The position numbers and the translations under genes were made by a program. Positions 10,817-22,100 of a stretch of 64,000 bases of DNA are shown here, piece by piece. The notes below the pieces were generated by a model that was not told the origin of the DNA, did not search any database, and saw only the letters and a program-made list of their open reading frames with translations. Every line of letters begins with the position of its first letter. Within the stretch, counting starts at the first letter, position 1. The DNA is from Strongyloides papillosus (taxonomy: Eukaryota > Nematoda > Chromadorea > Rhabditida > Strongyloididae): assembly GCA_005656395.1 (NCBI GenBank), contig SRSI01000050.1:744001-808000 (forward strand), given 5' to 3'.

Positions 10817-13800
10817 TAGAAACTTTTTCTGAAGTTTTAGAAGACCCTTCTCTACCCATAAATGGCTTGATATCATGAACATGTACCATCTTAGGTCTTC
10901 CACGAGTTGATTTAGTTAAATAAACGATTTTTCCTTCCTGGTACTTAACAGTATATGGTCCCGTGAAATTTGTTGAAATTTTAGAGGCTGCATTTGGTCT
11001 GTATATGATAACTTTATCTCCTGGTTGATAGGTAGTTGTAGACTTGTCTGCATTTTCTAGCTTTTTATTGGCTTGTTCTCTAACCTTCATTGAAATTTCC
11101 GAAGCCAATTTCCATCCTTCTTGTAGCAAATAATAAGATGTAGCTATGTTTGGATTTATGTCAATTTGAGCTACAGGTGGTGTTGGTGGAGAACATGCAA
11201 GGTGTGGTTTTCTTCCAAATAGTAATTCATAGGGTGACATCTTTGTAGTCATATTAGGAAATACATTATAATACAGAGCTGTTTGTGGTATAATTTCTGC
11301 GAAGTTTATGTTGACTTTCTTATCGTGTTTCTTTTCTGCAGCTATTAGAGTACTAACTATATTTTCCATTGTGCGAAAACTTCTCTCTACTAAAGAATTT
11401 CCAGTTTTGTGGTATGGTGTAGTGTAGATGCATTGTATATTCATTTTATTCAATAGTTGTTGGAATTGTGGAGTTTTTAGAGAAGATTGATTATCCATAA
11501 GAAGATATTTCATAGCTCCAAATTTAGTAATAACATTTGAAATTAAACCAGCAATGATTGTATCGCAGCATTGGTCTTCAATGAGATATGGTATCCAGTA
11601 TCTTGTTGTTGTATCAATAGTATTAACAACATAAATTTTATTTTGTCCGTCCTTTAAAGGTCCCATTATGTCTAAACATACGATTGAGAATGGTTCTTGT
11701 GGTACTAAGATTCTTTCAAATGCAGGATGTTGATCTCTTACAGCTTTTTGAAGTTGACAGGCTTCACATGAACTAATAAATTTTGTAATATCGTCTTCCA
11801 TTCCTTCCCAATAGAATGAGTCTTTGGCGAATAGTATAGTTTTCTGGATTCCGAAATGTCCAAGAAAGTCGTGAATTGAAGTGAGGTATTCATGTACCAT
11901 ATTCTTTGGAAGTATTGGCAAAAGTACGTCTTTTGACAATTCGGTATTCTTTCTTTCTACTTTTTTATAGAGTATGTTGTTTAGGATAATGAATTTGTTC
12001 GTATCGATATTTGGGAATTTGCTTATTAAAGATTGTATGTATGGATCCTTTTTCTGAGCATTTATGAAGGTTTCATTTCTTTTCTTAAGGTAATCGGACT
12101 GTTCAACTTTGGACTCGGTTTCAATAAGTATAGGATCTACATTAAGGATATCAATGTCTTGAATTTCTTGTTCTAATATTTCACATCTGGTCATATCGTC
12201 TGCAACATTGTTTTGACAACTTCTAATGTGTTTGAATACAACTTTGAATGATGATATGTAAGAAATGTAACGTGTGAATTGTGGATCAGTTGAATCGTTG
12301 AAGATACTGATAATTGATTTATTGTCTGTGTATACGATGATATCTGATAATGCTAATATGTCAGAGTTGCCTAATAGAGTATAGCAAACTGCTTGTAATT
12401 CAAGTAAATTGATAGATTTTTGTCTTTTGAAGTAAGGCCATTTTTTAGAATAGAAACGAATAGGTCGTAGTCTTTTATTGTTGTCATATTGTGCTATAAG
12501 TCCAGCCATTGCTTCCATAGATGAATCACAGTAGATATGGAATGCACGGTCAAATTGTGGTAACATTAAAACTGGTGCTGTAGAAAGCTTGTGGATAATA
12601 GTATCGTAACTGCGTTGGCAATCAGGTGTCCATTGGAATGTAGATTTAAGTTTTGTCAGATTTGTAAGTGGAAGTGCTAATTGAGCATACCCTTCTATAG
12701 ATTGACGAAAGTATCCGGTAGCTCCTAAGAATGATTTTACATTTTTGATTGAATCTGGTACTTTACGATTTAATATAGAGTTGACATTTGATGGATCAGG
12801 AATTTTACCTTGTGATGAAACTTTCCAACCAAGGAATTTTATAGTGGGTTTACAGATCTGTGATTTATTGCTGTTGAATTTAAGGTTGTAGCGTTCAAAT
12901 TGTTGAAGCATTTTCTCAACTAAAGATAAATGTTGATCTTCAGATTGTTCAGCAGAGGTGTAGATGACTAAATCGTCGACGTATGAAATAGCGTTGTGTG
13001 GTAGTACTTCACGAATTATTTGGTTATAAATGCGTTGCCAATAAGCCATTGCATTAATGTCTCCAAAGGGTAATCTTGTGAAACATAGAACACCTAGGGG
13101 AGAGTAAACGCCATAGTATTTGATGTCTTCCTTGGGTATTTTAAGTGTCCAATATGATTTAGCAATGTCTAAAGAGGTATAATGTGCAGCAGTAGATAGA
13201 TAATTGAATAGTTCATTTGAAGATTTTGTTGGATATGGATCAGGAACAGTAATTTCATTAAGCCTACGAAGGTCTACGGCAAATCTAGTAGTTCCTTCAG
13301 GTGAGCGTGGTGGTACAAGAACAAAGTTTGAGATATATGATGTGTCTTGTCTAATTAAAATTCCAGCTTCCAACATTTCTAAACAGTATTCCTTCAGTAG
13401 TTCTTCTTGCTTTGGATTATAGGTAAAGCGAGGAGGTTTTCTGAATGTTTTACCGTTGAGCTTCTTATTTGGAATAGGAATTGGACATTCTCCTATATCT
13501 AACTCTGATGACGATGAAATATGTTTATATTTATTCAATAACTGGTCTATCTTATGTTGTAGATTTGTATTATGATCCGATTTATGGAGAGTATCAGTAA
13601 GGTAAACATCCATGCCGTCGATAGTGATGAAATCTTTATTGACAGTGAATTGATTGAACTTATCAATGATGTTTGTTCCGAGTAGTAGTTCGTCTTCCAA
13701 CATAGTATTTTTTGCTACTACTATTGGTCCCTTAATTTTGTGTGCACCTATTGCTAAAGATACTTCAGCTATACCAACATTTTCTATAATGCCATCATTT

Positions 13801-15152
13801 AATACCTTTAGTGTAAGGTTTTCTTTGTTTGAATCATATTTGATGTGATATTTGTCTGCTGTATCTTGGCTGATAATTGTGGTACGTGCTCCTAAGTCGA
13901 TGCGAGCTAATATTGGTTGGTCGTTTAACGTAACTTGAATTTTGTATGCCTTTCCAATTAATCCACGATTTGGAGATTTGGCTTCTGTCATTAAGGTATC
14001 CACTTTGTCTGTTTTATTTGATTGAGTAAAATTTGGAGTACAGCGAGATTCGATTTTTGGTTTACCACTAGCTTTATAGCGGCATACATCCTCTTTGTGG
14101 TTTGGTTTTTGGCACCAAGTACAGATCAGTTTTGTATTACGTGTAGGTTTGAAGTTACTTCTATCTTGGAAGGTCTTTTGAGGTCTGTTGAGCTGTTGGC
14201 TTCTGTTCTGATAGACTAACATAGTTGCCTCAAGATCTAATATCAGTTCTGTAATAGATTCATATGTGGTATTAAGCAATTTGTTGAATAAATTGTCGTT
14301 TCTTATTTTGTCAAGCAAGTGAGATTTGAATCGATTAAGAAGTTCATCTGGAGATCCGGTATGGGTAGTACGTAGTAGTTGTTCATATTGACGTAGATCT
14401 TCAGCTATAAATTTTGGTTGCTCCCTTATACGGAATGTTCGGAGTCTCAGTTGTGCATTCTTTTGGGCTTTGTCGGCTCCATAAACTTTGTGAAGATAAT
14501 CACGTAGATTTGCAAAGTTGTTCTTAAGCTCCTGGCTTTCTGTTTGTGGTAGTTGCTCAATCTCGTTAAGAAGTGAGGCTGGCATTTTAGTTAAAGTAGC
14601 AATGCTTTTTCGACGATCTTCAGTAATGTTATCCATGTCGAAGAATAAATTGAGTCTTTGAAGATATGATTTGATGTTGTCCTCTGCTGGGTTGTATTCC
14701 TTTATAGTCGTCCAGCTTTGTGTATTCATAACAGTAGTGCCGTGGATTGTTGGTTGTATACTTGTCGTATTCTCGGACATATTTTGAATGTTTAATGATG
14801 TTTCAGATACGTAGGTTGTAGGTGTAGGTATATTTGACGTAGATACTTGTGAATTGTTGCTTTGTACCTCTCTTACACTATCAAAAGTAGATCTTGGTCT
14901 TAACTTAGCAGTTGGAGGTGTTTTTGTAGGTGATGTGTTTGTTGTAGCAGTGGAGGGATATAGTCGTTTGAGTTCAGCAATTAAGGTCTTCCTCCTGTGC
15001 TTATCAGATGCGTTTGCTAACAGGTAATTGTCTTCTGCTAGTCTTTGTAAAGCGTCGTCCGTTACCGGGATATGAAGTATGCTTGCGAGTGTCCTTGCTA
15101 TTTGATAGACTACTCCAATTGCGTATTGTGTAGATTCGTCCAGCTTGTCCAA
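10791..15152 (-). CDS. Gag-Pol polyprotein of element 1
   Basis: Single open frame of 1453 codons counted from a TTG at 15152; it is open from about 15170 inside the LTR edge, and no ATG occurs before residue 124. Domains: Gag core about 140-335; zinc knuckle C-x2-C-x4-H-x4-C at 344-357; protease with Asp-Leu-Gly at 419-421 in place of Asp-Thr/Ser-Gly; RT about 560-800 with Tyr-Val-Asp-Asp at 724-727 and the unusual Pro-Phe-Gly-Asp-Ile-Asn-Ala-Met-Ala motif; RNase H from about 870; integrase zinc finger (His1094, His1099, Cys1129, Cys1132) and DD35E triad at Asp1161, Asp1220, Glu1256. No frameshift separates gag from pol. It makes the enzymes for copying and inserting the element. True start unclear. 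Confidence 0.9.
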   Translation of the reverse strand: MDKLDESTQYAIGVVYQIARTLASILHIPVTDDALQRLAEDNYLLANASDKHRRKTLIAELKRLYPSTATTNTSPTKTPPTAKLRPRSTFDSVREVQSNNSQVSTSNIPTPTTYVSETSLNIQNMSENTTSIQPTIHGTTVMNTQSWTTIKEYNPAEDNIKSYLQRLNLFFDMDNITEDRRKSIATLTKMPASLLNEIEQLPQTESQELKNNFANLRDYLHKVYGADKAQKNAQLRLRTFRIREQPKFIAEDLRQYEQLLRTTHTGSPDELLNRFKSHLLDKIRNDNLFNKLLNTTYESITELILDLEATMLVYQNRSQQLNRPQKTFQDRSNFKPTRNTKLICTWCQKPNHKEDVCRYKASGKPKIESRCTPNFTQSNKTDKVDTLMTEAKSPNRGLIGKAYKIQVTLNDQPILARIDLGARTTIISQDTADKYHIKYDSNKENLTLKVLNDGIIENVGIAEVSLAIGAHKIKGPIVVAKNTMLEDELLLGTNIIDKFNQFTVNKDFITIDGMDVYLTDTLHKSDHNTNLQHKIDQLLNKYKHISSSSELDIGECPIPIPNKKLNGKTFRKPPRFTYNPKQEELLKEYCLEMLEAGILIRQDTSYISNFVLVPPRSPEGTTRFAVDLRRLNEITVPDPYPTKSSNELFNYLSTAAHYTSLDIAKSYWTLKIPKEDIKYYGVYSPLGVLCFTRLPFGDINAMAYWQRIYNQIIREVLPHNAISYVDDLVIYTSAEQSEDQHLSLVEKMLQQFERYNLKFNSNKSQICKPTIKFLGWKVSSQGKIPDPSNVNSILNRKVPDSIKNVKSFLGATGYFRQSIEGYAQLALPLTNLTKLKSTFQWTPDCQRSYDTIIHKLSTAPVLMLPQFDRAFHIYCDSSMEAMAGLIAQYDNNKRLRPIRFYSKKWPYFKRQKSINLLELQAVCYTLLGNSDILALSDIIVYTDNKSIISIFNDSTDPQFTRYISYISSFKVVFKHIRSCQNNVADDMTRCEILEQEIQDIDILNVDPILIETESKVEQSDYLKKRNETFINAQKKDPYIQSLISKFPNIDTNKFIILNNILYKKVERKNTELSKDVLLPILPKNMVHEYLTSIHDFLGHFGIQKTILFAKDSFYWEGMEDDITKFISSCEACQLQKAVRDQHPAFERILVPQEPFSIVCLDIMGPLKDGQNKIYVVNTIDTTTRYWIPYLIEDQCCDTIIAGLISNVITKFGAMKYLLMDNQSSLKTPQFQQLLNKMNIQCIYTTPYHKTGNSLVERSFRTMENIVSTLIAAEKKHDKKVNINFAEIIPQTALYYNVFPNMTTKMSPYELLFGRKPHLACSPPTPPVAQIDINPNIATSYYLLQEGWKLASEISMKVREQANKKLENADKSTTTYQPGDKVIIYRPNAASKISTNFTGPYTVKYQEGKIVYLTKSTRGRPKMVHVHDIKPFMGREGSSKTSEKVSSDVPITKN

Positions 15153-15162
15153 TATAAACTCC

Positions 15163-15565
15163 AGTAAAATTTATTTTATTGGTGCTAAGCCACACGAATC
15201 ACGACAACGTTTAATAGAGATTCAGATACGTAAATAGTTTATTATAAAAAAAATATATATATATAGCGCCTGAGGTAAGGAAATACAATAAAATAAATTA
15301 CATTATAAATACTTACTATATATGCTATTTAAAATTTTTTAATGAGTCCAGGCACTTCTATACTGACAATTATTAATAATAGTTTAACCCCTATAATTAA
15401 ATTAACATTAATAACCGAAAAAAATGGGGTGATAAAATGATGAAATAGTAGTTAAAAAAATAATGACAAAATTGATGAATGTATATCTTATATACATTTT
15501 AAAAGGTCCTCCGGTGTTTCGCGCAGATCTTTTAATTTCTTAGTTTTTCGTGATGGGAACATCAC
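15163..15565 (-). repeat. 5' LTR of element 1
   Basis: Direct copy of 10414-10816 with one mismatch seen. TATATAAG at 15487-15494 (minus strand) is a likely TATA box, and AATAAA lies near the inner edge (reverse of 15170-15175). U5 therefore seems very short. Confidence 0.88.
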
Positions 15566-15569
15566 TTTA

Positions 15570-16335
15570 GCATCTTTATTATTTATCGTCAAGTGTTAAC
15601 GCAACGCATGGATCTATTTTAAGTTAATTTAGCAGGCTAATCGCAACGCAATAATCTTTTTCTAATGTATAATTAGGTGTTAAAAAATTTATTCATTGTA
15701 ATTTTATAAAAAAATCACCTTTTAGTATCAAACATCTAATAATATACTATGTTAAAAGATGAATGAAGCTCACATAGTTTAGGTAAAATAATAAAACGAA
15801 GAAGATCTAATCAATTTTAGTTTCTATACCAATTTTTAATTATAAAAATTGACATTAAAGTATCATTTATTTGAAATAATAAAAACTAAAAATGTCTTCT
15901 ATATAACATAATAAGATATATTTTATCTCTAAAAATCGCTTCTTAAATACCACCTTATTATGTTGTAATTATCAAGCATCTATTGGCTTGATCAGGACAA
16001 CATAAACATCCATTTCATAACATAAATATCTTTTTCATAAAATAAACAGTCATTTTAAAATATTTCAATAAATTTCTTTCATTTCTGACATTTTTTACAA
16101 TTGATATAATTTAGTCATTATTATGTTGCTATCTAATTTTAATGTAAAGTCATGCAATAAAAAAATGTTAAGAATAACGTAATCAAAAAATTTTTTTTTG
16201 ACAAATTCAATATACTTTTATAACTACATTCAAATTTCCACGTAGAGAAGCATGAAAATAACTTCTTACTCTTATATTATCATTTCACCTGTTATAAAAG
16301 TAAAGTCGTCAGTGGCATTTAAATAGGCTCATAGG
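15570..16335. other. Intergenic, paralogous MATH-BTB upstream DNA
   Basis: Continues the host sequence cut by element 1. It is similar to 37730-38270, 40490-41000 and 44960-45126, sharing a motif around AATTTAGCAGGCTAAT and a conserved stretch ending in a GATCAGGACAACATAAACATC-like run. No gene is seen. Confidence 0.55.
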
Positions 16336-16746
16336 ACACTCAGCTAAAATATTTTTACCGTTTGGTAAAGTGTAACCGTAATTTAATTTTACGGTAAACA
16401 AATTTAATAAAAATGACTAAAAGTACAATAATGAGAACATCTTTTAGTTAATTAAAAGGTATTTTACATTAAAGTAATTGGTGGACTTCTTTATTGAGTA
16501 AGAAGTTTTCTATAAGAAAAAAACATTCTAAAGTTGATTGTATACTTAATTGTAATTTTTGATCACAATCATTATAAATCATACATTTTTAAGATATTTT
16601 CCCTCTTTTTTTTCTAAAACTTGAAGTAATATTCATAATTTTAACATTTAATTTATCATGTATCACTAATTCAAATTAAATTAAATTTGTATGCATATAC
16701 ACAAAATTACACTTTACCAAACGGTAAAAATATTTTAGCTGAGTGT
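16336..16746. mobile_element. MITE with perfect 40-bp terminal inverted repeats
   Basis: 16336-16375 (begins ACACTCAGCTAAAATATTT) and 16707-16746 are perfect inverted copies over 40 bp. The 411-bp unit has no coding capacity. A TA overlaps the right end (16746-16747), but the left flank is GGA, so the target duplication is uncertain. Superfamily not assigned; Tc1/mariner is possible. Confidence 0.7.
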
Positions 16747-17103
16747 ACCCCGAGCCTTTAAATATTTTTCATTAAATTTTAATTGCAAAAAATGTTTTGT
16801 TTAATTTTTGTGTTAATTAAATATGTTTTATTTGGTAGAAGTAAGTATCTTTCCTGTTCATGTTATAAAGCATTTTTATGTAATTTCATAAAAAATGTAA
16901 AACATTTGTCAATTTTGTTGAATCTAATTATTTATAGACTAAATAATCGATTGATAAATAATTAAAGCATTATTCAACTGAAAATTATAGTAAAAAAGTA
17001 GTAATTTAAAAGATTTTATTTTTTATTCTAATTATATCACAATTATTAAAAGGAAATTTAAAAAAAAAGTATTTTTTGAAAATACTTTGTGTTTTAAAAT
17101 TTT
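16747..17103. other. Intergenic, no gene seen
   Basis: AT-rich. From about 16970 it matches the 3' flank shared by family A genes. A 60-codon open frame at 16783 has no family or composition support and I do not call it. Confidence 0.45.
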
Positions 17104-17427
17104 CTATACTTGTTGCCAAATACGTCTGAAAGGTTCATGAACAGGAAATGGTGCTTTTCTTCTTGGATTATTATTTCTTTGTCGTTTGCGATTTTTATTT
17201 GAACTTTTTTGTCTATTTCCAAGGAGTGATTCCCTATTACTACCGGTTGAACCTCTACGTTTTGAAGGATTACCAAATAAAAAACCATTATGGCCTCTAT
17301 TTGAACTTCTTGGACCATTACTGAGTCCGGAAAAAGCTCTAAAAGGCGAACCAGAGTTTACTACATCAATTAATGTAATAAAAAAAATAAAATAAATATA
17401 TTGCTTAATATGGTTAGAATAAATCAT
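17104..17427 (-). CDS. Secreted basic protein, family A copy 2
   Basis: 107 residues from the ATG at 17427. The frame is open further upstream, but the family start (AGTATGATTTATTC, Met-Ile-Tyr-Ser-Asn-His-Ile) fixes this ATG, and upstream codons fall in the TATA/promoter block. Signal peptide about 1-25 ending near Asn-Ser-Gly. The mature part is rich in Arg, Asn, Ser, Gly and Pro with no cysteine. It ends Phe-Arg-Arg-Ile-Trp, similar to the Arg-Arg-Phe/Trp endings of other copies. Function unknown. It is the left-most member of the alternating A/B array. Confidence 0.65.
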   Translation of the reverse strand: MIYSNHIKQYIYFIFFITLIDVVNSGSPFRAFSGLSNGPRSSNRGHNGFLFGNPSKRRGSTGSNRESLLGNRQKSSNKNRKRQRNNNPRRKAPFPVHEPFRRIWQQV

Positions 17428-18995
17428 ACTAATATAAAAAAAATATCTATAATATAAACTAAAAATTGCATTTTTATACAATATAAAAAGATCAAAAATT
17501 AACAATAAATGGTCCTATATGTAACCTTTAATAATTGTTATTAAACATATCAGTACTTTTTTTTTCACTAAGTAAGCTTATTTATAAATTTTTTGGATAT
17601 TTTTCATAAACTATTTCTGTTAGCATAAAACAGCCCATATTTATTATTCATTTTAGTTCCTCTTTTTAAATAAAACTTTGGATATTAACAATTGATGAAG
17701 AATTTTTAATGCTTAATATGTCAATTCATGTTTTTTTTATTGATTTGTTGTATAAATAAAAAATTAAATAAGTGGGAATTTTTTTTTCTAAAAATTTGTT
17801 TTTAACATTTTAAATTTGTTGTTTTTTCTAAATTAGATAATTATGAAGAAATTTTCTTGAATATGATCTATTTCTATATTGTATAGTCTTCTACGAATTT
17901 GATTCCTATGTTTCATATGCAGAAATCTTGTTTTAACAATAAAATATTTACCTCTTTGTTATTATAATTAATTATGGAAATTATACTTTTAAGTGTAATA
18001 TTTTATCATAGTTTTAAGGTAAAAAAACATATTCAATAAAATGAACTGTAATTACTTTTAAACAATTTATGATTGTATTGGTAATTTAAGTCAACTATAT
18101 TTGCACTTCTTTTAGATATTAAACATATACAACGCAGAATAAACAACTGATCATATTTTACAAAAAATACTAAAATGATTTTTTATTTTTTAACACTTTT
18201 TTGGTTAAAAATGATATTATCTTATTAAAAAATGTGTTTTTGCAAATAATTTTTTTCTCAACTTAAAGCAATTCATTAGAAAAAAATATTGCGCTTTACA
18301 TAGACAAAATAATATGAAAGTAATCATTTAATTTACATAAAATCAGCACATTACTACAGATTAGGTAAAGCAGTATAAAAAATATAAGTATTAATAGCAT
18401 TTTAAAACAATTATCTAAAAAACGTTTCTCGAGAAACTCCAAACAAGGTAGGATAAGCAAATCTAAGGCCCCCTTTTTACACGTTTAAACCATACTTCTA
18501 GATGATACATTAACACAAGCAAAATATTAGCTTTATATCTCCACTCTGCGCATTTTTATAGCTTCTAAAAGTTTTCGATCATGATTGCGTTATTCAAAAA
18601 TTACTTTATGAAACCAAAACAATATATATTATTCTTCACCATTTTTTTAATACTTCATATGTACCAATGTAAATTTTAAAAAATCTTATTTTAAAATCAA
18701 TTTTCGCACACGAAATTACAAGAAGAGAGGAATCTGAATATTGAAAATAAAAAATTTGGATTCAGGATGTTTGAGTACTTATGCTTATTTATTAAATTAT
18801 TAAGATCTTTCTGAGAAAGAAAATTTTTCCATGATATTATAAGCTATAATATCATATTTGTTCATTAAAAAAAGTTATGAAAGCTTAAATCTGAAAAGAT
18901 ACATTCAATTCTACCTTTTTATTATCAAAAATTCTCATAATTATTTATAAAAAGTTTTATAAAAAGATTAAAAATGAAAATTTTCGTTGCACAAC
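17428..18995. other. A-B spacer of the tandem array, no gene seen
   Basis: Paralogous to 26545-28130 and 30875-32480: shared landmarks include AACATATACAACGCAGAATA (18122), the ACTCCAAACAAGGT-like stretch near 18440 and a GATATTATAAGCTATAATATCA palindrome-like stretch at about 18832. No coding sequence is visible in any of the three copies. Confidence 0.6.
17471..17503 (-). promoter_or_regulatory. Family A promoter block
   Basis: On the minus strand GTTAATTTTTGATCTTTT (17486-17503) followed by ATTGTATAAAAA (17471-17482). Confidence 0.5.
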
Positions 18996-18999
18996 TATA

Positions 19000-19179
19000 A
19001 GTAAATATTTTATTGGGGATAATGTAATTCTAAAAATAAGTGTAATGTAATAATAATATAAAACAATATGTGTAAAAATCTATGATATAAGTTATTATTT
19101 TATTTCTTTTTTTAGTCTATTTATACTTATTATTTACGTTCTTTTCTAGCCATCAATCGTTGTGACATGGCTTGTCATT
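19000..19179 (-). repeat. 3' LTR of element 2
   Basis: 180 bp, from AGTAAATATTTTATTGGGG to GGCTTGTCATT on the plus strand. The gag-pol stop and last codons (19146-19179) are inside it. AATAAA (reverse of 19009-19014) lies at the far edge. Confidence 0.88.
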
Positions 19180-22100
19180 CCACCTTTCTTTATTAATTTA
19201 ACATCATGTATGTGAATCTTTTGAAAACGGCCTTTTATAGACTCAAGTTTAGATCCATAAACGTAAGGATAATCAATTTTCTTTACAATTAAATTAGGGC
19301 CATATAGAGCTGCCAACTTAGAATCTGGAGTTTCTCTTCTAGCAATAATATCATTAATTTCTATATCAGATAGAGGCTTTATACCAGCATTAGGAAGTTT
19401 AGAATTAATATTTTCACGTTTTTGTTGGGCTCTCTTCGCTAATTCAGGCCATGATTTTACAAGTTCATTAACGTCAAATGATAAAACATAATCAGGATTT
19501 AAAATTTTCTCAGTAAGCGATGGTTTACCAGATCGACCGAAAATATGCTCAAATGGAGAAAGACCGGTGGTATCATGAATAGTGTTATTATATACAAATG
19601 CTATTCTTTTTAAATTAACTCTCAAGAAATCAGTCTCAGTTAAACCTTGATTATTTTCAAAATAAGCAGCACGTAACATTTTTCTAAGAGTGCTAAATGA
19701 ACGTTCGATAAGTGAGTTTCCTTGATGATGTTTTGCTGTATTAAAAATTATGTCAATACCTAATTTCTTTAAAGATAAAATAGTTTCAGTACATCTAAAA
19801 CAACTCTGATTGTCGGCTTTAATTTGTTTCGGAAACCCATAAGTTAGAAAGTTATCTTTTAGAGATAAAAGAACTTGCTCTGATGACTCTTCAGGAACTA
19901 TTTTTGGAACCCAAAGTCTACTAGTAGTATCAATAATATTTAAGACGGATACTTTATCGGATTTAGCAACAACTTGAAAGTGATCCATTGAAACTTCAGT
20001 AAATGGTTTTTCAGGAATACTAATAGCTTTATATTCGGGGTGGATATGTTTAGAAGGTTTCGTTTTCATGCATACTTCACAGTTTTTTACAATAGTTGTA
20101 ACAATATTTTTAAGATTATCACCATAAGCTTGTTTCATAACTAACTCTAATGTTTTCTTTATACCTGGATGAGTATATTCGGAATGAATTGCTTCAACAA
20201 ATGTCTTTATCATGTTATGTGACATGTATGGAACTACAATTTTATTTTTCTTTTTTTCTAGTATTTTCATAACTACGCCATTTATCATTTTAGTATCGGG
20301 AGTATTTTCATTTATACCAGCTTCTTTCTGGTCATGAATAAGAGACTTAATGTCAGGCAAGGAACAAACTTCAGATATAAAAACCTCATGCGAGTTATTT
20401 AGCATATCTTCTATAATTTCGGCTTTACGTGAAAGTTCATCAGCGACAACATTCTTAGCACCAGCAATTTTATGAATAGTGACATTAAACATTTCAATAT
20501 ATGCGATATGTCTATTGAAGCGGGGATCAAGACTTTCTTTTAGTAAAGCAATGGCTGTAGCGTTATCACAATAGAGATGGATAGAAGAAGTGGAAAGAAT
20601 ATCAGTATTCTTTATTAAAGTTAATGACATAGCTTGCAATTCAAGAAGATTTGAACTCTTTGCTTGTTTTACATAAGGGAATTTCTTCGAGAAATCTCGT
20701 ACAGGTTTAAGGATATTATTTTCATCTAATTGTGCGATTACTGCACCCATATGTGTAGATGAAGCATCAGTGTAAACATGGAACTCTTTCGTAAAATCAG
20801 GCAATAATATAGTTTCAGGTGAAGTAAGGGCATGTATGATATCGTTAAAGGAATCAATTTGTTGTTGATTAAGGTCAATTTTTCCTTTTTTAAACGTTTT
20901 AACACAGTCAAGAAGAGGAGCAGCACGTGCTGTAAAATTTTTTACTGCATCTCTGAAGAAACCAGAACTTGCTAAGAAACCTTTAAGCTCACGAACAGTA
21001 GAAGGGATTTTTCTGTTTGTCATTGCATACGTAAGTTTGTGGCCTGGACGTTTATGGAAGCCATCGGTTATCCAGCCAAGTATAGTGATTTCAGTTTGGG
21101 CAAACTTACATTTATCAACATTGAATTTAAGACCGTGTTGTTTAGCTACAGTACAAATATCTTCTATATCACGAAGATGTTTAATTATATCATTTGATTT
21201 ATCAATAATAATCATATCATCAGCGTAAGAGTATGCTGGAGCTTTAGATTCATTAACAATAGCATCATAGACACGCTGCCAGGCAGCCATTGCATTCAAA
21301 TCACCAAACGGCATTCTTGTATAACAATATGTACCAAATGGCGTGAAAACACCGTAATATTGATAATCAAGAGGATGTAAACGAAGAGATAGAAAAGCTT
21401 TGGTTGCGTCGATAGTTGTAATGTATTTAGCACCACGAATTTCTTGAAATATTTCTTGAACTGTTCTTGTTGGATAACTATCACGTACAGAGGCAGAGTT
21501 AATAGCTCTTAAATCAACAGCAAAACGATCTTCTTTACCTTGTGCTTGGACGATAACGTAATTGGAAACAAATTTGGTTTCAAGTTTGGTCAAAATTTTG
21601 CTGTTAATGAGGGTGGAAACATGATCTTTAAGTGATTGCCATTGAAGTGGATTCATTCTGTAACGTTTTTGTGGTATGAATTTTTCAGGGAGGAACTGTT
21701 TACGAGGAATGTCAATATCGCAATTACCAATATCATATGAGTGGGTAGAATGAAGACAAGGGAATCTTTCTTTTATATGCTTAGAGATAATCTCATGTCT
21801 TTGTGTATCGTCAAGATCTTCTGTGAGAGCAATGTGTGTTTCGGGCATGAGGAATTCTTTAGTTTCATGAAAGTAGAATATTTCACCAGCGAGTCTTACA
21901 TAATTTGTAGTAATTAAGAAATCAGGAAAGCGATCAAGAAAATCATTACCAAGAAGTACCTTATTCTTGAGTACGTTATCGTTTGAAACATACACATTCG
22001 CTTGGTGCTTAATGTTTTTAATCAACAAATAAATGGATGTGATGGAGGTTTGTGTAGAAACACCACCTATACCTTTGACAGCTTCATGAGTTGGAAATAT

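Larger units (their letters stand above)
10410..15569 (-). mobile_element. Complete Ty3/gypsy-type LTR retrotransposon (element 1)
   Basis: Two direct repeats of about 403 bp bracket a single gag-pol frame read on the minus strand. TTTA at 10410-10413 and 15566-15569 is a 4-bp target duplication. The paralogous DNA near 37720 lacks the insert and shows the uninterrupted host sequence. Domain order Gag, protease, RT, RNase H, integrase places it with Ty3/gypsy. I found one difference between the LTRs (A at about 10530 versus G at about 15279), so the insertion is recent and may be active. Confidence 0.9.

Noticed and set aside
13204..14219. Plus-strand frames inside element 1
   Set aside because: Antisense to an intact gag-pol with catalytic motifs; no independent support.
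16783..16965. 60-codon plus-strand frame
   Set aside because: No signal, family member or promoter; low-complexity AT-rich sequence.
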